DNA from: Mumia sp. zg.B17
GTDB lineage: Bacteria > Actinomycetota > Actinomycetes > Propionibacteriales > Nocardioidaceae
Length of the DNA stretch: 64,000 nt
Assembly (NCBI RefSeq): GCF_019550915.1
Contig: NZ_JAHWCI010000008.1
Coordinates: forward strand, 620,001-684,000
Reading direction: 5' to 3'
Numbering within the stretch: position 1 is the first letter of the stretch; every line of letters begins with the position of its first letter. The position numbers and the translations under genes are program-made. Shown piece by piece: positions 52,182 to 61,587 of the stretch. Under the pieces are notes generated by a model. It was not told the DNA's origin. It made no database searches and saw nothing but the letters and a program-made list of their open reading frames with translations.

Positions 52182-52823
52182 ATGGCGATCTCGCGCGCCG
52201 GCTTCTCGCGCCACCGGGTCCCGGCCGAGCACCGGCTCCTCGGGCTCGACCGGAGGACCTTCGTGTACGCCGTCCCGGCGCTCGTCGTCTATCTGCTCTG
52301 GGCGTGGCTCGTCCCGTGGATCGACAACCAGGTCCCGTCGGACGACCCGATCCGTGCCGGTGACGTCCTCCAGGTCACCGACCGCGTCACCATGACCCCG
52401 TCACCGGGTTGGGGCCTCGTCAGCGGTCTCCGCACGAGCGACAAGCCGCGCGACGGCACGGTGGCGATGGACCAGACCATCCTCACCAAGGACGGCATCT
52501 CCTTCGAGGTGACGCAGGGTCCGTTCAAGGGCTCGACCCGCAGACTGCTGCGGCAGATCGACCGGATCAGCACCACGACCGGCGACCCCGCCGGGTTCTC
52601 GGTCACCGGCAGCCCTCGACCGCTCACGACCGACTCGGGGCTGCGCGGCCTCGTCGAGGGCTTCGAGTCCCAGCGCAACGTCGGGGTCAGTGCCGCCTTC
52701 GTCGTCGACGACACCGGGATCGAGGTCCAGGTCGTCGGCGCCCCTGAGGCGATGAAGCAGAGGAGCTCCGACATCGAAGACATGCTCCGGAGCTTCACCG
52801 ACACCCGGCGGGACGACTCGTGA
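52182..52823 (+). CDS. single-helix membrane protein, unknown
   Basis: A 213-residue protein with a 28-residue cytosolic start, one membrane helix (TFVYAVPALVVYLLWAWLV, about residues 28-46) and a 165-residue extracytoplasmic domain. No family recognised. It overlaps by 4 bp (GTGA) the start of the PrsW-like reading frame at 52820, so the two were probably a coupled pair; it may be a substrate or partner of that protease. Confidence 0.7.
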   Translation: MAISRAGFSRHRVPAEHRLLGLDRRTFVYAVPALVVYLLWAWLVPWIDNQVPSDDPIRAGDVLQVTDRVTMTPSPGWGLVSGLRTSDKPRDGTVAMDQTILTKDGISFEVTQGPFKGSTRRLLRQIDRISTTTGDPAGFSVTGSPRPLTTDSGLRGLVEGFESQRNVGVSAAFVVDDTGIEVQVVGAPEAMKQRSSDIEDMLRSFTDTRRDDS

Positions 52824-52989
52824 CCGCGACCGCGATGCCCGTCCCCGCGCCCGACGGGGACGAGGTGCTCGCCCGCCGCCGCGACGCGATCATGGTGTCC
52901 GGCTGGGGCGCGCCGTACGGTTCGTCCAGCCGCACAACGCCTGCTTCTGGGTCTATCTCCTCCTCGTCGGCCTCGGGCTCTGGAAGTTC

Positions 52990-54048
52990 GTGACCCTGTC
53001 CCTGCCGACGGCCGAGATCTTCGCCGACGCCAACACCGTCGCGATCGTCAGCTCCGGCCTGTTCGCCATCGTCTTCCTGCTGTTCCTGCACTCGTTCGAC
53101 CGGTACGAGAAGACGCCCGGCCGGCTGGCCCTCACGGCGTTCGTCGCGGGCGGCTTCGCCGCGCCCTGGGCGTTCGCGCTGCCCGGCAACGCAGCCCTCA
53201 TGGACCTGTACGGCAAGCTCTTCGGCCAGACCTTCGCCGAGGACTGGCAGGCAGGTCTGACGGCCCCCTTCGTCGAGGAGACGTCCAAGGCGGTCTTCTT
53301 CGTGCTGCTCCTTGGGCTCGCGCCGGTGGTGATCCGCACGGTGTACGACGGGTTGATGGTCGGCGCGTACATCGGTCTCGGCTTCCAGATCCTGGAAGAC
53401 GTGCTGTACGGCCAGAACGCGGCGATGTCGCACTTCGGCACGGATCAGACGTCGACCGTGCTGGAGACGTTCGTGGTCCGCGCGATCACCGGCATCCCGT
53501 CGCACGCCCTCTACACCGCGCTCTTTAGTGCCGGGCTGATCTACGTCATCGGCACGGTCGCCCAGCCGCGGCGCGTGGGGCGCGGGTTGGCCCTCATCGC
53601 GACCGCGATGCTGCTGCACGGCCTCTGGGACTCGATGGCAGCGCTCGTGGGCCCGTTCGGAGCTGCCGCGGCCGGCGCGATGATGCTCGGCCTGACCGTC
53701 GCCGCCCTGGTCGCGCTGGCGGTCGCGATCCACCTCGGTGGGACACGCGAGCGCGGATACCTCCGGGCGATCCTCCAGCCCGAGGTCGCCGACGGCACGA
53801 TCACCGAGGCTGAGCTCGATGCGGTGGCGGGCGGTCGCAGGCAACGCCGCCGCGCTCGACGCGCCGCACTCCGGTCACGGCCGAAGGGTGTGAGCCGGCG
53901 GCGGGAGAAGCACGTCATGAACGCGACCCTCGACCTCGCGCACGACCTCGCGTCCTCCAGCGGTGGCGAGAGTCGCGCCGTCGCGCACTCGCGGCGCGAG
54001 ATCGCCCGGCTGAGAACGCCTCGGCGAGCTCCACACGCTCTAGCCTGA
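52990..54048 (+). CDS. PrsW-family intramembrane metalloprotease, 5' end frameshifted
   Basis: The readable frame (352 residues) has about eight membrane helices and the PrsW signatures FVEETSKAVFFVLLLG, FQILEDVLYG, and HALYTALF...LHGLWDSM, which supply the metal-binding Glu and His residues. The natural start is probably the GTG at 52820 (GTGA overlap with the previous gene): that frame encodes VLARRRDAIMVSGWG, then the coding sense continues in the next frame as RFVQPHNACFWVYLLLVGLGLW. One base appears to be missing near 52905-52918. If real, translation would have to start at GTG 52990 and the first membrane helix is lost. Confidence 0.8.
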   Translation: MTLSLPTAEIFADANTVAIVSSGLFAIVFLLFLHSFDRYEKTPGRLALTAFVAGGFAAPWAFALPGNAALMDLYGKLFGQTFAEDWQAGLTAPFVEETSKAVFFVLLLGLAPVVIRTVYDGLMVGAYIGLGFQILEDVLYGQNAAMSHFGTDQTSTVLETFVVRAITGIPSHALYTALFSAGLIYVIGTVAQPRRVGRGLALIATAMLLHGLWDSMAALVGPFGAAAAGAMMLGLTVAALVALAVAIHLGGTRERGYLRAILQPEVADGTITEAELDAVAGGRRQRRRARRAALRSRPKGVSRRREKHVMNATLDLAHDLASSSGGESRAVAHSRREIARLRTPRRAPHALA

Positions 54049-54052
54049 CCGG

Positions 54053-54403
54053 ATGAGCGAGATCGACCTCTTCGCCGGGATCTGCGTCAGCGACCTCGAC
54101 GCCGCGAAGGACTGGTACGCCCGTCTGCTCGGCACGGACGAGGTGTTCCGACCCAACGACACCGAGGTCGTCTGGGAGCTCGGCGAGCACCGCTTCCTCT
54201 ACGTCGAGCTCAAGCCCGAGCACGCCGGGCACGCCATGCAGACGCTGTTCTTCGACGACTTCGACGCGTTCGTCGCCGGGGTGAGCGCACGCGGCATCGA
54301 GCCGGCCACTCGCGAGACATACGAGAACGGGGTCCGCAAGCACACCTACCGCGACCCCGACGGCAACGAGATCGGCGTGGGCGGCGGCCCCGTCGAGGAA
54401 TAG
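54053..54403 (+). CDS. VOC (glyoxalase/bleomycin-resistance) family protein
   Basis: A 116-residue single VOC domain, with DLFAGICVSDLDAAKDWYARLLG at the start and THRDPDGNEIGV-like end (here TYRDPDGNEIGVGG), including a candidate metal-binding Glu. Binds a small molecule or catalyses an isomerisation/ring-opening; substrate unknown. It begins 4 bp after the PrsW-like stop. Confidence 0.87.
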   Translation: MSEIDLFAGICVSDLDAAKDWYARLLGTDEVFRPNDTEVVWELGEHRFLYVELKPEHAGHAMQTLFFDDFDAFVAGVSARGIEPATRETYENGVRKHTYRDPDGNEIGVGGGPVEE

Positions 54404-54446
54404 CCACGCGGGATTAACCCGTACTCCCTCGCGGTTGCACGTCGCC

Positions 54447-54932
54447 ATGACGACACCCACGCTCGCCGACGTCCAGCACGACACCTTCACCGTGACGCTC
54501 GAGCTCGCGGTCCCACCGGAGCTCGTGTACGAAGCCTTCGCCGACCCCGCCGTACGAAGGCGATGGTTCCGGCTCCCGGGTCGCGACGCCACGTACGAGC
54601 ACGACTTCCGCGTCGGCGGCGGCGAGTCCGCGCGGAGCACGTTCCGTGCCGTCGACGGCACTGCTGAGCGCCTCGCATACGACTCGCGGTTCGTCGACCT
54701 CGTGCCTGCTCGGCGGATCGTCCTCGCGTACGAGACTCGCGTCGACGACGTGCTGCGATGGACCGCCCTGGTCACCGTCGCGCTCGACCCGACCGACGAT
54801 GGCACGCGCCTGCGCTGGACCGAGCAGGTCGCCTTCGTGACGCCGACCGGTGACGGCACCCACGACCTTCCCCACGTCCGAGGCGGGATCAGGCTTCAGC
54901 TCAACGGCCTGGCGGGCGCGCTCGGACTCTGA
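54447..54932 (+). CDS. SRPBCC (AHSA1-like) domain protein
   Basis: About 161 residues with the START-like fold: LELAVPPELVYEAFADPAVRRRWF, then FRVGGGESARSTFRAVDG and LRWTEQVAFV near the end. The ATG at 54447 is preferred over a TTG four codons upstream. No ArsR partner is adjacent, unlike the SRPBCC gene at 18.9 kb. Ligand unknown. Confidence 0.85.
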   Translation: MTTPTLADVQHDTFTVTLELAVPPELVYEAFADPAVRRRWFRLPGRDATYEHDFRVGGGESARSTFRAVDGTAERLAYDSRFVDLVPARRIVLAYETRVDDVLRWTALVTVALDPTDDGTRLRWTEQVAFVTPTGDGTHDLPHVRGGIRLQLNGLAGALGL

Positions 54933-54967
54933 GGACGTCCGTTGCGAGACCTTGAGCCGGTACCCTT

Positions 54968-54979
54968 GTTACATGTAAC
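54968..54979. promoter_or_regulatory. palindromic operator of the mazEF pair
   Basis: GTTACATGTAAC, a perfect 12-bp palindrome 9 bp upstream of the mazE start, in a local AT-rich stretch that likely contains the promoter. Antitoxin-toxin complexes of this type commonly bind such a site to repress their own operon. Confidence 0.6.
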
Positions 54980-54988
54980 GTCGGTGAC

Positions 54989-55192
54989 ATGACTGTTCGT
55001 GACCGCGTCGCCGAGCACCGCCGGCGCATGCGCGAGCGCGGATACCGGCCGATCCAGGTGTGGGTTCCCGACGTGCGGACCGAGCAGTTCCGCGATGAGG
55101 CACACCGCCAGGCCGCCGCCGCCGCACGCGCCGACCGTCGAGACGACGACCAGGACTTCGTTGACGCCGTCTCCGACAGCTGGGACGAGTGA
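54989..55192 (+). CDS. mazE: MazE-like antitoxin (DUF3018)
   Basis: A 67-residue antitoxin. It matches the DUF3018 type: VRDRVAEHRRRMRERGYRPIQVWVPDVRT as the N-terminal DNA-binding part and an acidic C-terminus (RRDDDQDFVDAVSDSWDE) that should wrap the toxin. Its stop overlaps the toxin start by 4 bp, giving the antitoxin-first coupled order typical of type II systems. Confidence 0.88.
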   Translation: MTVRDRVAEHRRRMRERGYRPIQVWVPDVRTEQFRDEAHRQAAAAARADRRDDDQDFVDAVSDSWDE

Positions 55193-55515
55193 ACCGCGGC
55201 GAGCTGTGGGCAGTCGCCGGCGGCACCTACGCGTCGAAGCCTCGGCCCGCCCTGATCCTTCAAGAGGATCTTTTCGACGCCACGGAGTCGGTCACCGTTG
55301 TTCCGCTGACCACGACGGTCGTGGATGCGCCGTTGATCCGGATCCCCGTTCCGTCGACACGAACGACAGGGATCGAACGACCGAGCTTCGCGATGGTCGA
55401 CAAGATCACGACCGTACGGCGCACCAACGTCAGCGAGCGCATCGGGCGCCTCCCTGCCTCACTGCTGGTTGACATCGAGCGAGCGGCGTTGCTCTTCCTC
55501 GGCCTCGCGCGCTGA
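55189..55515 (+). CDS. mazF: MazF/PemK-like mRNA interferase toxin
   Basis: A 108-residue toxin of the PemK/MazF fold, a sequence-specific endoribonuclease. Conserved features: RGELWAVAGGTYASKPRPALILQ at the start (GXVXWXXLXPXXGXEXXKXRPXVVL type), VVPLTTTVVDAPLIRIPV, and SFAMVDKITTVRR with the expected catalytic Thr/Ser and Asp. It starts at GTG within the antitoxin stop. Codon use matches the core genes, so not obviously a recent import. Confidence 0.92.
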   Translation: MNRGELWAVAGGTYASKPRPALILQEDLFDATESVTVVPLTTTVVDAPLIRIPVPSTRTTGIERPSFAMVDKITTVRRTNVSERIGRLPASLLVDIERAALLFLGLAR

Positions 55516-55525
55516 CGTCAGGCCG

Positions 55526-57076
55526 TCAGCGCGCGCGGGCCAGCAGCCCCAGCAGCAGGGCGACCCGGTCCTCCGCGACGTCGAGCCGCGCGCCGGTCAG
55601 CTCCTCCACCCGCGTCATCCGGTGGCGGAGCGTGTGCCGGTGCACGCCGAGCGCACGCGATGCCGTCTCCCACGAGCCGTTGTGCCGCAGGAACACCTCG
55701 AGCGAGTCCAGCAGGACGCGCTCACGCTCCGTGCGGCTGTCGAGCAGCGGGGCCAGAGGCGATGCGGCCAGGGTCGCGACCCGTGCTCGTACGAGGTCGT
55801 CGGCCAGGATCGCCTCCAGCGTCAGCGTGCCGTACCAGCCGACCGGCTCGTGCGACGCCCGCGCCGACGCCGCGGCGTGCGCCGCCGCCGCCCGGCCAGC
55901 CGCGGCCCGCTCGGTCGGCAGCGCACCGCTGACGCCGACGACCACGTCGTGGCGGCCCGCACGGCCGAGCGCGTCCACGACAGCGTCGGCACCCGCTGCC
56001 GCGTCCCGGTCGTGGAGCAAGACCAGAACGCCGTCGGCGGAGTCGGTCTCGACGTGCGCCAGCGCCGCCGCTTCGAGAGCGTGGGCGACCAGGTCGCGCG
56101 GCGACGTGCGGCCAGTGCCCGCACTCGCGACCAGCATCCGTACGGGCTCGCCCGGCTCGAAGCCGAAGTGCCGGAGGTGCCGGACGATCGACGGAGCGAC
56201 CACCTCGTCGTCGAGCAGCAGCTCGAGCACGGTCGCGCCGAGCCGGTGCCGCGCGTCCACGAGCTCGCGGGGTCGCTCACGCTGGAGGGTGAGCAGGGAG
56301 ACCGCCTGGTTGAGAAGCAGCCGGTCGCCGACCGACAGGGCACCCGGGACCTCCACCGCGAGCCATCCGCTCGGGCGCTCGAGGCCGCCGAGCCGCTGGA
56401 TCACGAGCGTGCCGGTGTCGGACACCACGGTGATGCTCGCGCGTCCGGGACGCGCGACGAGCGCGACCAGCTCGGTCGCGACGCGCTCACCCAGCTCCGG
56501 CGTCTCGCCCGCGGAAGCGACCGGGTGTTCCAGCTCGTCCAGCACGACGACCGCCGCGCGCAGCTCCCGAGCGACGGCCGTGACCAGACCGGCGACACCC
56601 TCGTCGAGCGTCGCGCGCGTCATCTGGCGCTGGAACCCGACCGCGCGGTGCATCACGGCGTTCTGCTGCTCCGCCCGGTGCGCGGCGACGGCCTGCGTGA
56701 TCGCCACGAACGGTGTCGGCAGCGGGACCTCGATCAGCGGCATCGCCGACCGTCGGCACGCCTCACGCAATCCCGGAGGGATCGTGTCGAAACGGACGCC
56801 GATCCCGAACGCGACCCCCACCACACCGGCCGCCGCGAGCCGCTCGACGTACGCCTCCTGGCCCGCGTGGTCGCGTGGCATCCGCAGGCCGGTGGTGAGG
56901 ACGAGCTCGCCGCCGTCCAGGAACGGCGTCGGGTCGACGACCTCGATCGCGTGGGCCCACCCGAGCGAGACCTCGGGCACGTCCGCGGGCTCCACGAGGC
57001 GGAGCCCCAGGGCCTCCTGGGCGAGCAGCCACGCCAGCGTGACGCCGTACGGGTCCTCGGGCTGCGGGGTTGCCAT
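55526..57076 (-). CDS. PucR family transcriptional regulator
   Basis: About 516 residues. An N-terminal PucR sensor domain (LRLVEPADVPEVSLGWAHAIEV...DGGELVLTTGL) is followed by a GGDEF-like middle region and a C-terminal PucR-type helix-turn-helix (SLEVFLRHNGSWETASRALGVHRHTLRHRMTRVEELTG in parts). Such regulators activate catabolism genes for purines, amines or GABA. Divergent from the permease-dehydrogenase-transaminase operon at 57191, its likely target. An ATG two codons upstream is an alternative start. Confidence 0.9.
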   Translation of the reverse strand: MATPQPEDPYGVTLAWLLAQEALGLRLVEPADVPEVSLGWAHAIEVVDPTPFLDGGELVLTTGLRMPRDHAGQEAYVERLAAAGVVGVAFGIGVRFDTIPPGLREACRRSAMPLIEVPLPTPFVAITQAVAAHRAEQQNAVMHRAVGFQRQMTRATLDEGVAGLVTAVARELRAAVVVLDELEHPVASAGETPELGERVATELVALVARPGRASITVVSDTGTLVIQRLGGLERPSGWLAVEVPGALSVGDRLLLNQAVSLLTLQRERPRELVDARHRLGATVLELLLDDEVVAPSIVRHLRHFGFEPGEPVRMLVASAGTGRTSPRDLVAHALEAAALAHVETDSADGVLVLLHDRDAAAGADAVVDALGRAGRHDVVVGVSGALPTERAAAGRAAAAHAAASARASHEPVGWYGTLTLEAILADDLVRARVATLAASPLAPLLDSRTERERVLLDSLEVFLRHNGSWETASRALGVHRHTLRHRMTRVEELTGARLDVAEDRVALLLGLLARAR

Positions 57077-57190
57077 GGACATAGTGTCCACGGCTCGTCG
57101 CCAAGGCACGCCACTTCGTCAGGATCCCTGCTGGACTCGTCGCTCCTAGCCTGCTTGACACCACCCCCGCCCGTTCCCAGGGAGACTCCC

Positions 57191-58708
57191 GTGACGACCT
57201 CGCCGCTCGACTCGGACGACGCGCACCTCGCGTCGCTCGGATACACCTCCGACTTCAAGCGCGACATGAATCTGTGGGGCAACTTCGCCCTCGGCTTCAC
57301 CTATCTCTCCCCGGTCGTCGGCGTCTATTCCCTCTTCGGGACCTCGCTCGCCAGCGGCGGACCGCCGATGATCTGGGCGATCGTGCTCGCCGCCCTCGGC
57401 CAGCTGCTGGTCGCCCTCGTCTTCAGCGAGGTGGTCGCGCAGTATCCCGTGGCCGGCGGTGTCTATCCGTGGGCCCGCCGCCTCTGGGGCCGTAAGTGGG
57501 CCTGGATGACCGGCTGGGTCTACATGATCGCGCTGACCGTGACCATCGCCGGCGTCTCGTACGGGGCGGGGCCGTTCGTCGCGATCGTCCTGGGGATCGA
57601 CGAGACCACCACCGTCGTCGTGTGCTGCGCGATCGGCCTGATCCTGCTCACGACACTCCTGAACCTCGGCGGCACGAAGCTGCTCGCCAGGATCGCGTTC
57701 TTCGGCTTCGCCGCCGAGCTCGTGGGCGCTCTCGTCGTCGGCATCTGGGTCCTGCTCACCGAACGCCACCACAGCGTCGCCGCGTTGTTCGACACCTACG
57801 ACGTGCAGGGCGACGGGTCGTACCTGCCGGCGTTCTTCGGCGCCGCGCTCATCGGCCTCTACCTCTTCTACGGCTTCGAGGCCTGCGGCGACGTCGCCGA
57901 GGAGGTGCGCGACCCGGGCCGCCAGATCCCCAAGGCGATGCGGATGACGATCTATATCGGTGGCGCCGCGGCGTTCTTCATCACCTTCGCGCTCGTGCTC
58001 GGGGTGCCGAGCTTCGCCGCCGTGTTCACCGAGCAGGACAAAGACCCGGTGTCCACCGTGCTCGAGAACGCGTTCGGCTCCGTCGGCTTCCGTGTTGTGC
58101 TCGTGATCGTGCTGATCTCGTTCCTGTCCTGCGTGCTCAGCCTCCAGGCCGCGGCGAGCCGGATGATCTACGCCTACGCCCGCGACGACATGGTCCCCGG
58201 CAGCGGGCTGCTCAAGCGGTTCTGGCAGGCACGCCACGTCCCGCCGTTCGCCCTGATGCTCGCCGCACTGATCCCGGTCGTCATCATCCTCGGCTCGCAG
58301 GTCTCCGACGACGCGCTGGTGCGGATCATCTCGTTCGCCTCGTTCGGCATCTACCTCGCGTTCATGATGGTCGTCGCCGCCGCGCTGCGCGCCCGCCTGC
58401 GCGGGTGGAAGCCGTCCGGCGCGTTCACGCTCGGCGGCTGGGGGCTCCTGGTCACCGTCGCGGCGCTCGCCTATCAGCTGGGCGCGTCGCTCATCATGAT
58501 CTGGCCCGGGGACGACCCCGACGTCCCGTGGTACGACACCTGGATCGTCGCGCTCGGTGCCGCGATCGTCCTCGGCGTCGGCCTCGTCTACATGCTCGTC
58601 GCCCGGCCGTACCGCCACTCCGACGCCGCCCACGGCGACGCCATCAACATCGTCACGCCTTACCCTGGCGACTCCAAGCCAGGGACCACCTCCACAGGAG
58701 CCCACTGA
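57191..58708 (+). CDS. APC-superfamily amino-acid/GABA-type permease
   Basis: A 505-residue transporter with about 12 helices. The first helix has FALGFTYLSPVVGVYSLFG and a following GGPPMIWAIVLAALGQLLVA, typical of GABA/ethanolamine-type APC permeases; the EACGDVAEEVRDPGRQIPKAM motif between helices 6 and 7 is diagnostic. AGGGAGA lies upstream of the GTG start. Imports the amino acid or amine degraded by the enzymes encoded downstream; overlaps the next gene by 1 bp. Confidence 0.9.
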   Translation: MTTSPLDSDDAHLASLGYTSDFKRDMNLWGNFALGFTYLSPVVGVYSLFGTSLASGGPPMIWAIVLAALGQLLVALVFSEVVAQYPVAGGVYPWARRLWGRKWAWMTGWVYMIALTVTIAGVSYGAGPFVAIVLGIDETTTVVVCCAIGLILLTTLLNLGGTKLLARIAFFGFAAELVGALVVGIWVLLTERHHSVAALFDTYDVQGDGSYLPAFFGAALIGLYLFYGFEACGDVAEEVRDPGRQIPKAMRMTIYIGGAAAFFITFALVLGVPSFAAVFTEQDKDPVSTVLENAFGSVGFRVVLVIVLISFLSCVLSLQAAASRMIYAYARDDMVPGSGLLKRFWQARHVPPFALMLAALIPVVIILGSQVSDDALVRIISFASFGIYLAFMMVVAAALRARLRGWKPSGAFTLGGWGLLVTVAALAYQLGASLIMIWPGDDPDVPWYDTWIVALGAAIVLGVGLVYMLVARPYRHSDAAHGDAINIVTPYPGDSKPGTTSTGAH

Positions 58709-60153
58709 TGACCGACACCGTCCACGTCCAGAACTTCGTCGACGGCCAGCTCGTCGACACCCGCGACGGCCGCCGTACCGACCTCGTCGACCCGAGCACC
58801 GGGGAGACGTACGGGGACGCGCCGCTGTCAGGGGAGGCCGACGTCGACCTGGCCTACGAGTCGGCGGCCAAGGCGTTCGACACCTGGCGTCGCACGACGC
58901 CCTCGGACCGCCAGCAGGCGCTCCTCAAGATCGCCGACGCCATCGAGTCGCGGGCTGAGGAGCTCGTCGAGGCGGAGAGCCGCAACACCGGCAAGGTCGT
59001 GCCGGTGACCATGGCGGAGGAGATCCCGCCGATGGTCGACCAGATCCGGTTCTTCGCCGGGGCCGCGCGCGTCCTCGAGGGGCGGGCCACCGCCGAGTAC
59101 ATGGCCGGCCACACGTCGTGGATCCGCCGTGAGCCCGTCGGCGTCGTCGGCCAGGTGGCTCCGTGGAACTACCCGATGATGATGGCCGTCTGGAAGTTCG
59201 CGCCGGCGCTCGCCGCGGGCAACACGGTCGTGCTCAAGCCGAGCGACACCACCCCCGTGTCGACGGTGATGATGGCCGAGATCGCGGCCGAATTCCTGCC
59301 GCCGGGCACGCTCAACGTCGTCTGCGGCGACCGTACGACCGGGGCCGCGGTCGTCTCGCACCCGACGCCCGCGATGGTGTCGATCACCGGGTCGGTCGCC
59401 GCGGGCAAGCAAGTGGCCGAGGCAGCCGCGCACGACATCAAGCGGGTCCACCTCGAGCTCGGCGGCAAGGCCCCCGTCGTCGTCTTCGACGACGCCGACA
59501 TCGAGGCCGCGGCCGAGGGGATCGCCACGGCCGGCTACTTCAACGCCGGCCAGGACTGCACCGCCGCCACCCGCGTGCTCGTGCACCCGCGGGTCCACGA
59601 CGACTTCGTGGCCGCGCTCACCGAGCAGGCGAAGGCGGCCGCGACCTCGTACGAGAAGGGCCGTCACGACGAGGACGTCTGGGTGCCGCCGGTCAACAAC
59701 GTCCACCAGCTCGAGCGCGTCCTCGGCTTCCTCTCGCGCGTCCCCGACCATGCGACCGTCACCGCGGGCGGGGGACGGCAGGGCGACCGCGGCTTCTTCG
59801 TCGAGCCCACGGTCATCGACGGGCTGCAGCAGGAGGACGAGCTGATCCAGCAGGAGATCTTCGGCCCCGTCATCACCGTCCAGACCTTCGAGCACGAGGA
59901 CGAGGCGATCGCCAAGGCCAACGGCGTGCCGTACGCCCTCGCGTCGTCGGTGTGGACCAAGGACCTCGGTCGCGGCCTGCGGATGTCCAACGCGCTCGAC
60001 TTCGGCTGCGTCTGGATCAACACCCACATCCCGCTCGTCGCCGAGATGCCGCATGGTGGGTTCAAGCACTCCGGATACGGCAAGGACCTGTCGATGTACG
60101 GCCTCGAGGACTACACGCGGGTCAAGCACGTGATGGCCAACCTCGAAGGATGA
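58708..60153 (+). CDS. aldehyde dehydrogenase (gamma-aminobutyraldehyde-type)
   Basis: A 481-residue NAD(P)-dependent aldehyde dehydrogenase. The catalytic cysteine is in NAGQDCTAATRV, the general-base Glu in HLELGGKAPV, and the cofactor region is PWNYPMMMAVWK with SITGSVAAGKQV. Among subfamilies it resembles PatD/gamma-aminobutyraldehyde or betaine-aldehyde dehydrogenases, which fits conversion of aminobutyraldehyde to GABA before the transaminase encoded next. Exact substrate is inferred. Confidence 0.9.
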   Translation: MTDTVHVQNFVDGQLVDTRDGRRTDLVDPSTGETYGDAPLSGEADVDLAYESAAKAFDTWRRTTPSDRQQALLKIADAIESRAEELVEAESRNTGKVVPVTMAEEIPPMVDQIRFFAGAARVLEGRATAEYMAGHTSWIRREPVGVVGQVAPWNYPMMMAVWKFAPALAAGNTVVLKPSDTTPVSTVMMAEIAAEFLPPGTLNVVCGDRTTGAAVVSHPTPAMVSITGSVAAGKQVAEAAAHDIKRVHLELGGKAPVVVFDDADIEAAAEGIATAGYFNAGQDCTAATRVLVHPRVHDDFVAALTEQAKAAATSYEKGRHDEDVWVPPVNNVHQLERVLGFLSRVPDHATVTAGGGRQGDRGFFVEPTVIDGLQQEDELIQQEIFGPVITVQTFEHEDEAIAKANGVPYALASSVWTKDLGRGLRMSNALDFGCVWINTHIPLVAEMPHGGFKHSGYGKDLSMYGLEDYTRVKHVMANLEG

Positions 60154-60158
60154 CACCC

Positions 60159-61490
60159 ATGACCGACCAGGCACGACTCCTCAAGACCGCGGTGCCGGGC
60201 CCGCGCTCGATCGCGCTGCACGAGAGGCGCGCCCAGCACGTCGCGCGCGGGTTCGGGATCACCCTCCCGGTGTTCGTCGACCACGCCGACGGTGCGCTCC
60301 TCGTCGACGTCGACGGCAACCGGCTGATCGACCTGGGGTCGGGCATCGCGGTGACGAGTGTCGGGGCGGCGGCGCCCAAGGTCGTCGAGCGGATCGCCGA
60401 GCAGGCGGCGAAGTTCACCCACACCTGCTTCATGGTGACCGAGTACGAGGGCTTCACCGAGGTGGCCGAGGCTCTCAACCGGCTCACGCCCGGTGACCAC
60501 GACAAGCGCACCGCGCTGTTCTCGACGGGCGCCGAGGCGGTCGAGAACGCGGTGAAGATCGCGCGTGCGGCCACGGGTCGTCCGGCTGTCGTCGTGCTCG
60601 ACCACGCCTACCACGGCCGCACCCTCATGACGATGACGATGACGGCGAAGAACGTCCCGTACAAGGAGGGCTTCGGACCGTACGCGCCGGAGGTCTACCG
60701 CGCGCCGATGGCGTACCCGTACCGCTACGACGGTGACGAGAAGGCGTGCGCGGCCGATGCGCTGGCGCGGCTCAAGGACCTCGTCCTGACGCAGATCGGT
60801 GCCCACAACGTGGCGGCGATCGTGGCGGAGCCGATCCAGGGGGAGGGCGGCTTCATCGTCCCGGCCGAGGGGTTCCTGCCGGCGGTGGTGGAGTTCGCGC
60901 GCGAGCACGGCATCCTGTTCGTCGCCGACGAGGTGCAGACCGGCTTCGCACGGACGGGGCGCATGTTCGCGAGCGAACACGAGGGGATCGTCCCGGACCT
61001 GATCACGACCGCGAAGGCGCTTGCCGGGGGCATGCCGCTGGCGGCCGTCACCGGTCGCGCCGAGGTGATGGACGCGGTCGCGCCCGGCGGACTGGGCGGC
61101 ACCTACGCCGGCAACCCGGTCGCGTGCGCCGCGGCGCTGGGGGCGATCGAGACCATCGAGAGCGAGGGCCTGGTCGCCCGGGCCGCGGAGATCGAGCAGA
61201 TCGTCAAGCCGCGGCTCGAGGCGCTGCGGGCGGACTCCGGGGGGCGGATCGGCGACGTACGCGGCCGCGGGGCGATGCTCGCGATCGAGCTGGTGGAGCC
61301 CGGCACCAAGGATCCGGCACCGCGGTTCGCCCAGGCGCTCGCCGCACACTGCCACGCCGAGGGAGTGCTCGTGCTGGTGTGCGGGACGTACGGCAACGTG
61401 ATCCGGCTGCTGCCGCCCCTGGTGATCAGCGACGCGCTGCTCGACGACGCCCTCGGGGTCCTCGAGGCCGGTGTCCGGGCGCTGCCGTGA
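60159..61490 (+). CDS. gabT: 4-aminobutyrate aminotransferase (GabT-like)
   Basis: A 443-residue class III PLP aminotransferase. The PLP lysine is in ITTAKALAGGMPL (about Lys286), the aspartate motif in ILFVADEVQTGFARTG, and STGAEAVENAVKIAR is the conserved phosphate-binding region. Converts GABA and 2-oxoglutarate to succinate semialdehyde and glutamate. The ATG at 60159 has AAGGA at a good spacing; an ATG at 60150 overlaps the previous stop. A repeat element separates it from the next gene. Confidence 0.9.
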   Translation: MTDQARLLKTAVPGPRSIALHERRAQHVARGFGITLPVFVDHADGALLVDVDGNRLIDLGSGIAVTSVGAAAPKVVERIAEQAAKFTHTCFMVTEYEGFTEVAEALNRLTPGDHDKRTALFSTGAEAVENAVKIARAATGRPAVVVLDHAYHGRTLMTMTMTAKNVPYKEGFGPYAPEVYRAPMAYPYRYDGDEKACAADALARLKDLVLTQIGAHNVAAIVAEPIQGEGGFIVPAEGFLPAVVEFAREHGILFVADEVQTGFARTGRMFASEHEGIVPDLITTAKALAGGMPLAAVTGRAEVMDAVAPGGLGGTYAGNPVACAAALGAIETIESEGLVARAAEIEQIVKPRLEALRADSGGRIGDVRGRGAMLAIELVEPGTKDPAPRFAQALAAHCHAEGVLVLVCGTYGNVIRLLPPLVISDALLDDALGVLEAGVRALP

Positions 61491-61504
61491 CGGGCACGCG
61501 TACG

Positions 61505-61585
61505 CCCCGTCCCCGATGTGTGCAGTTCCTCAAGGAATCGGGGGCGCACTTCCCTGACCAAGTGCACACATCGCGGACGGAGCGG
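61505..61585. repeat. 81-bp palindromic repeat, copy B
   Basis: Same length and same ends as the element at 10945-11025 (CCCCGTCCCCGAT ... ATCGCGGACGGAGCGG), with outer arms GATGTGTGCA/TGCACACATC. Its central part matches copy A somewhat better when reversed. It lies within an operon, 14 bp after gabT and 2 bp before the next ATG; the right end GGACGGAG probably acts as that gene's ribosome binding site. Confidence 0.85.
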
Positions 61586-61587
61586 CC

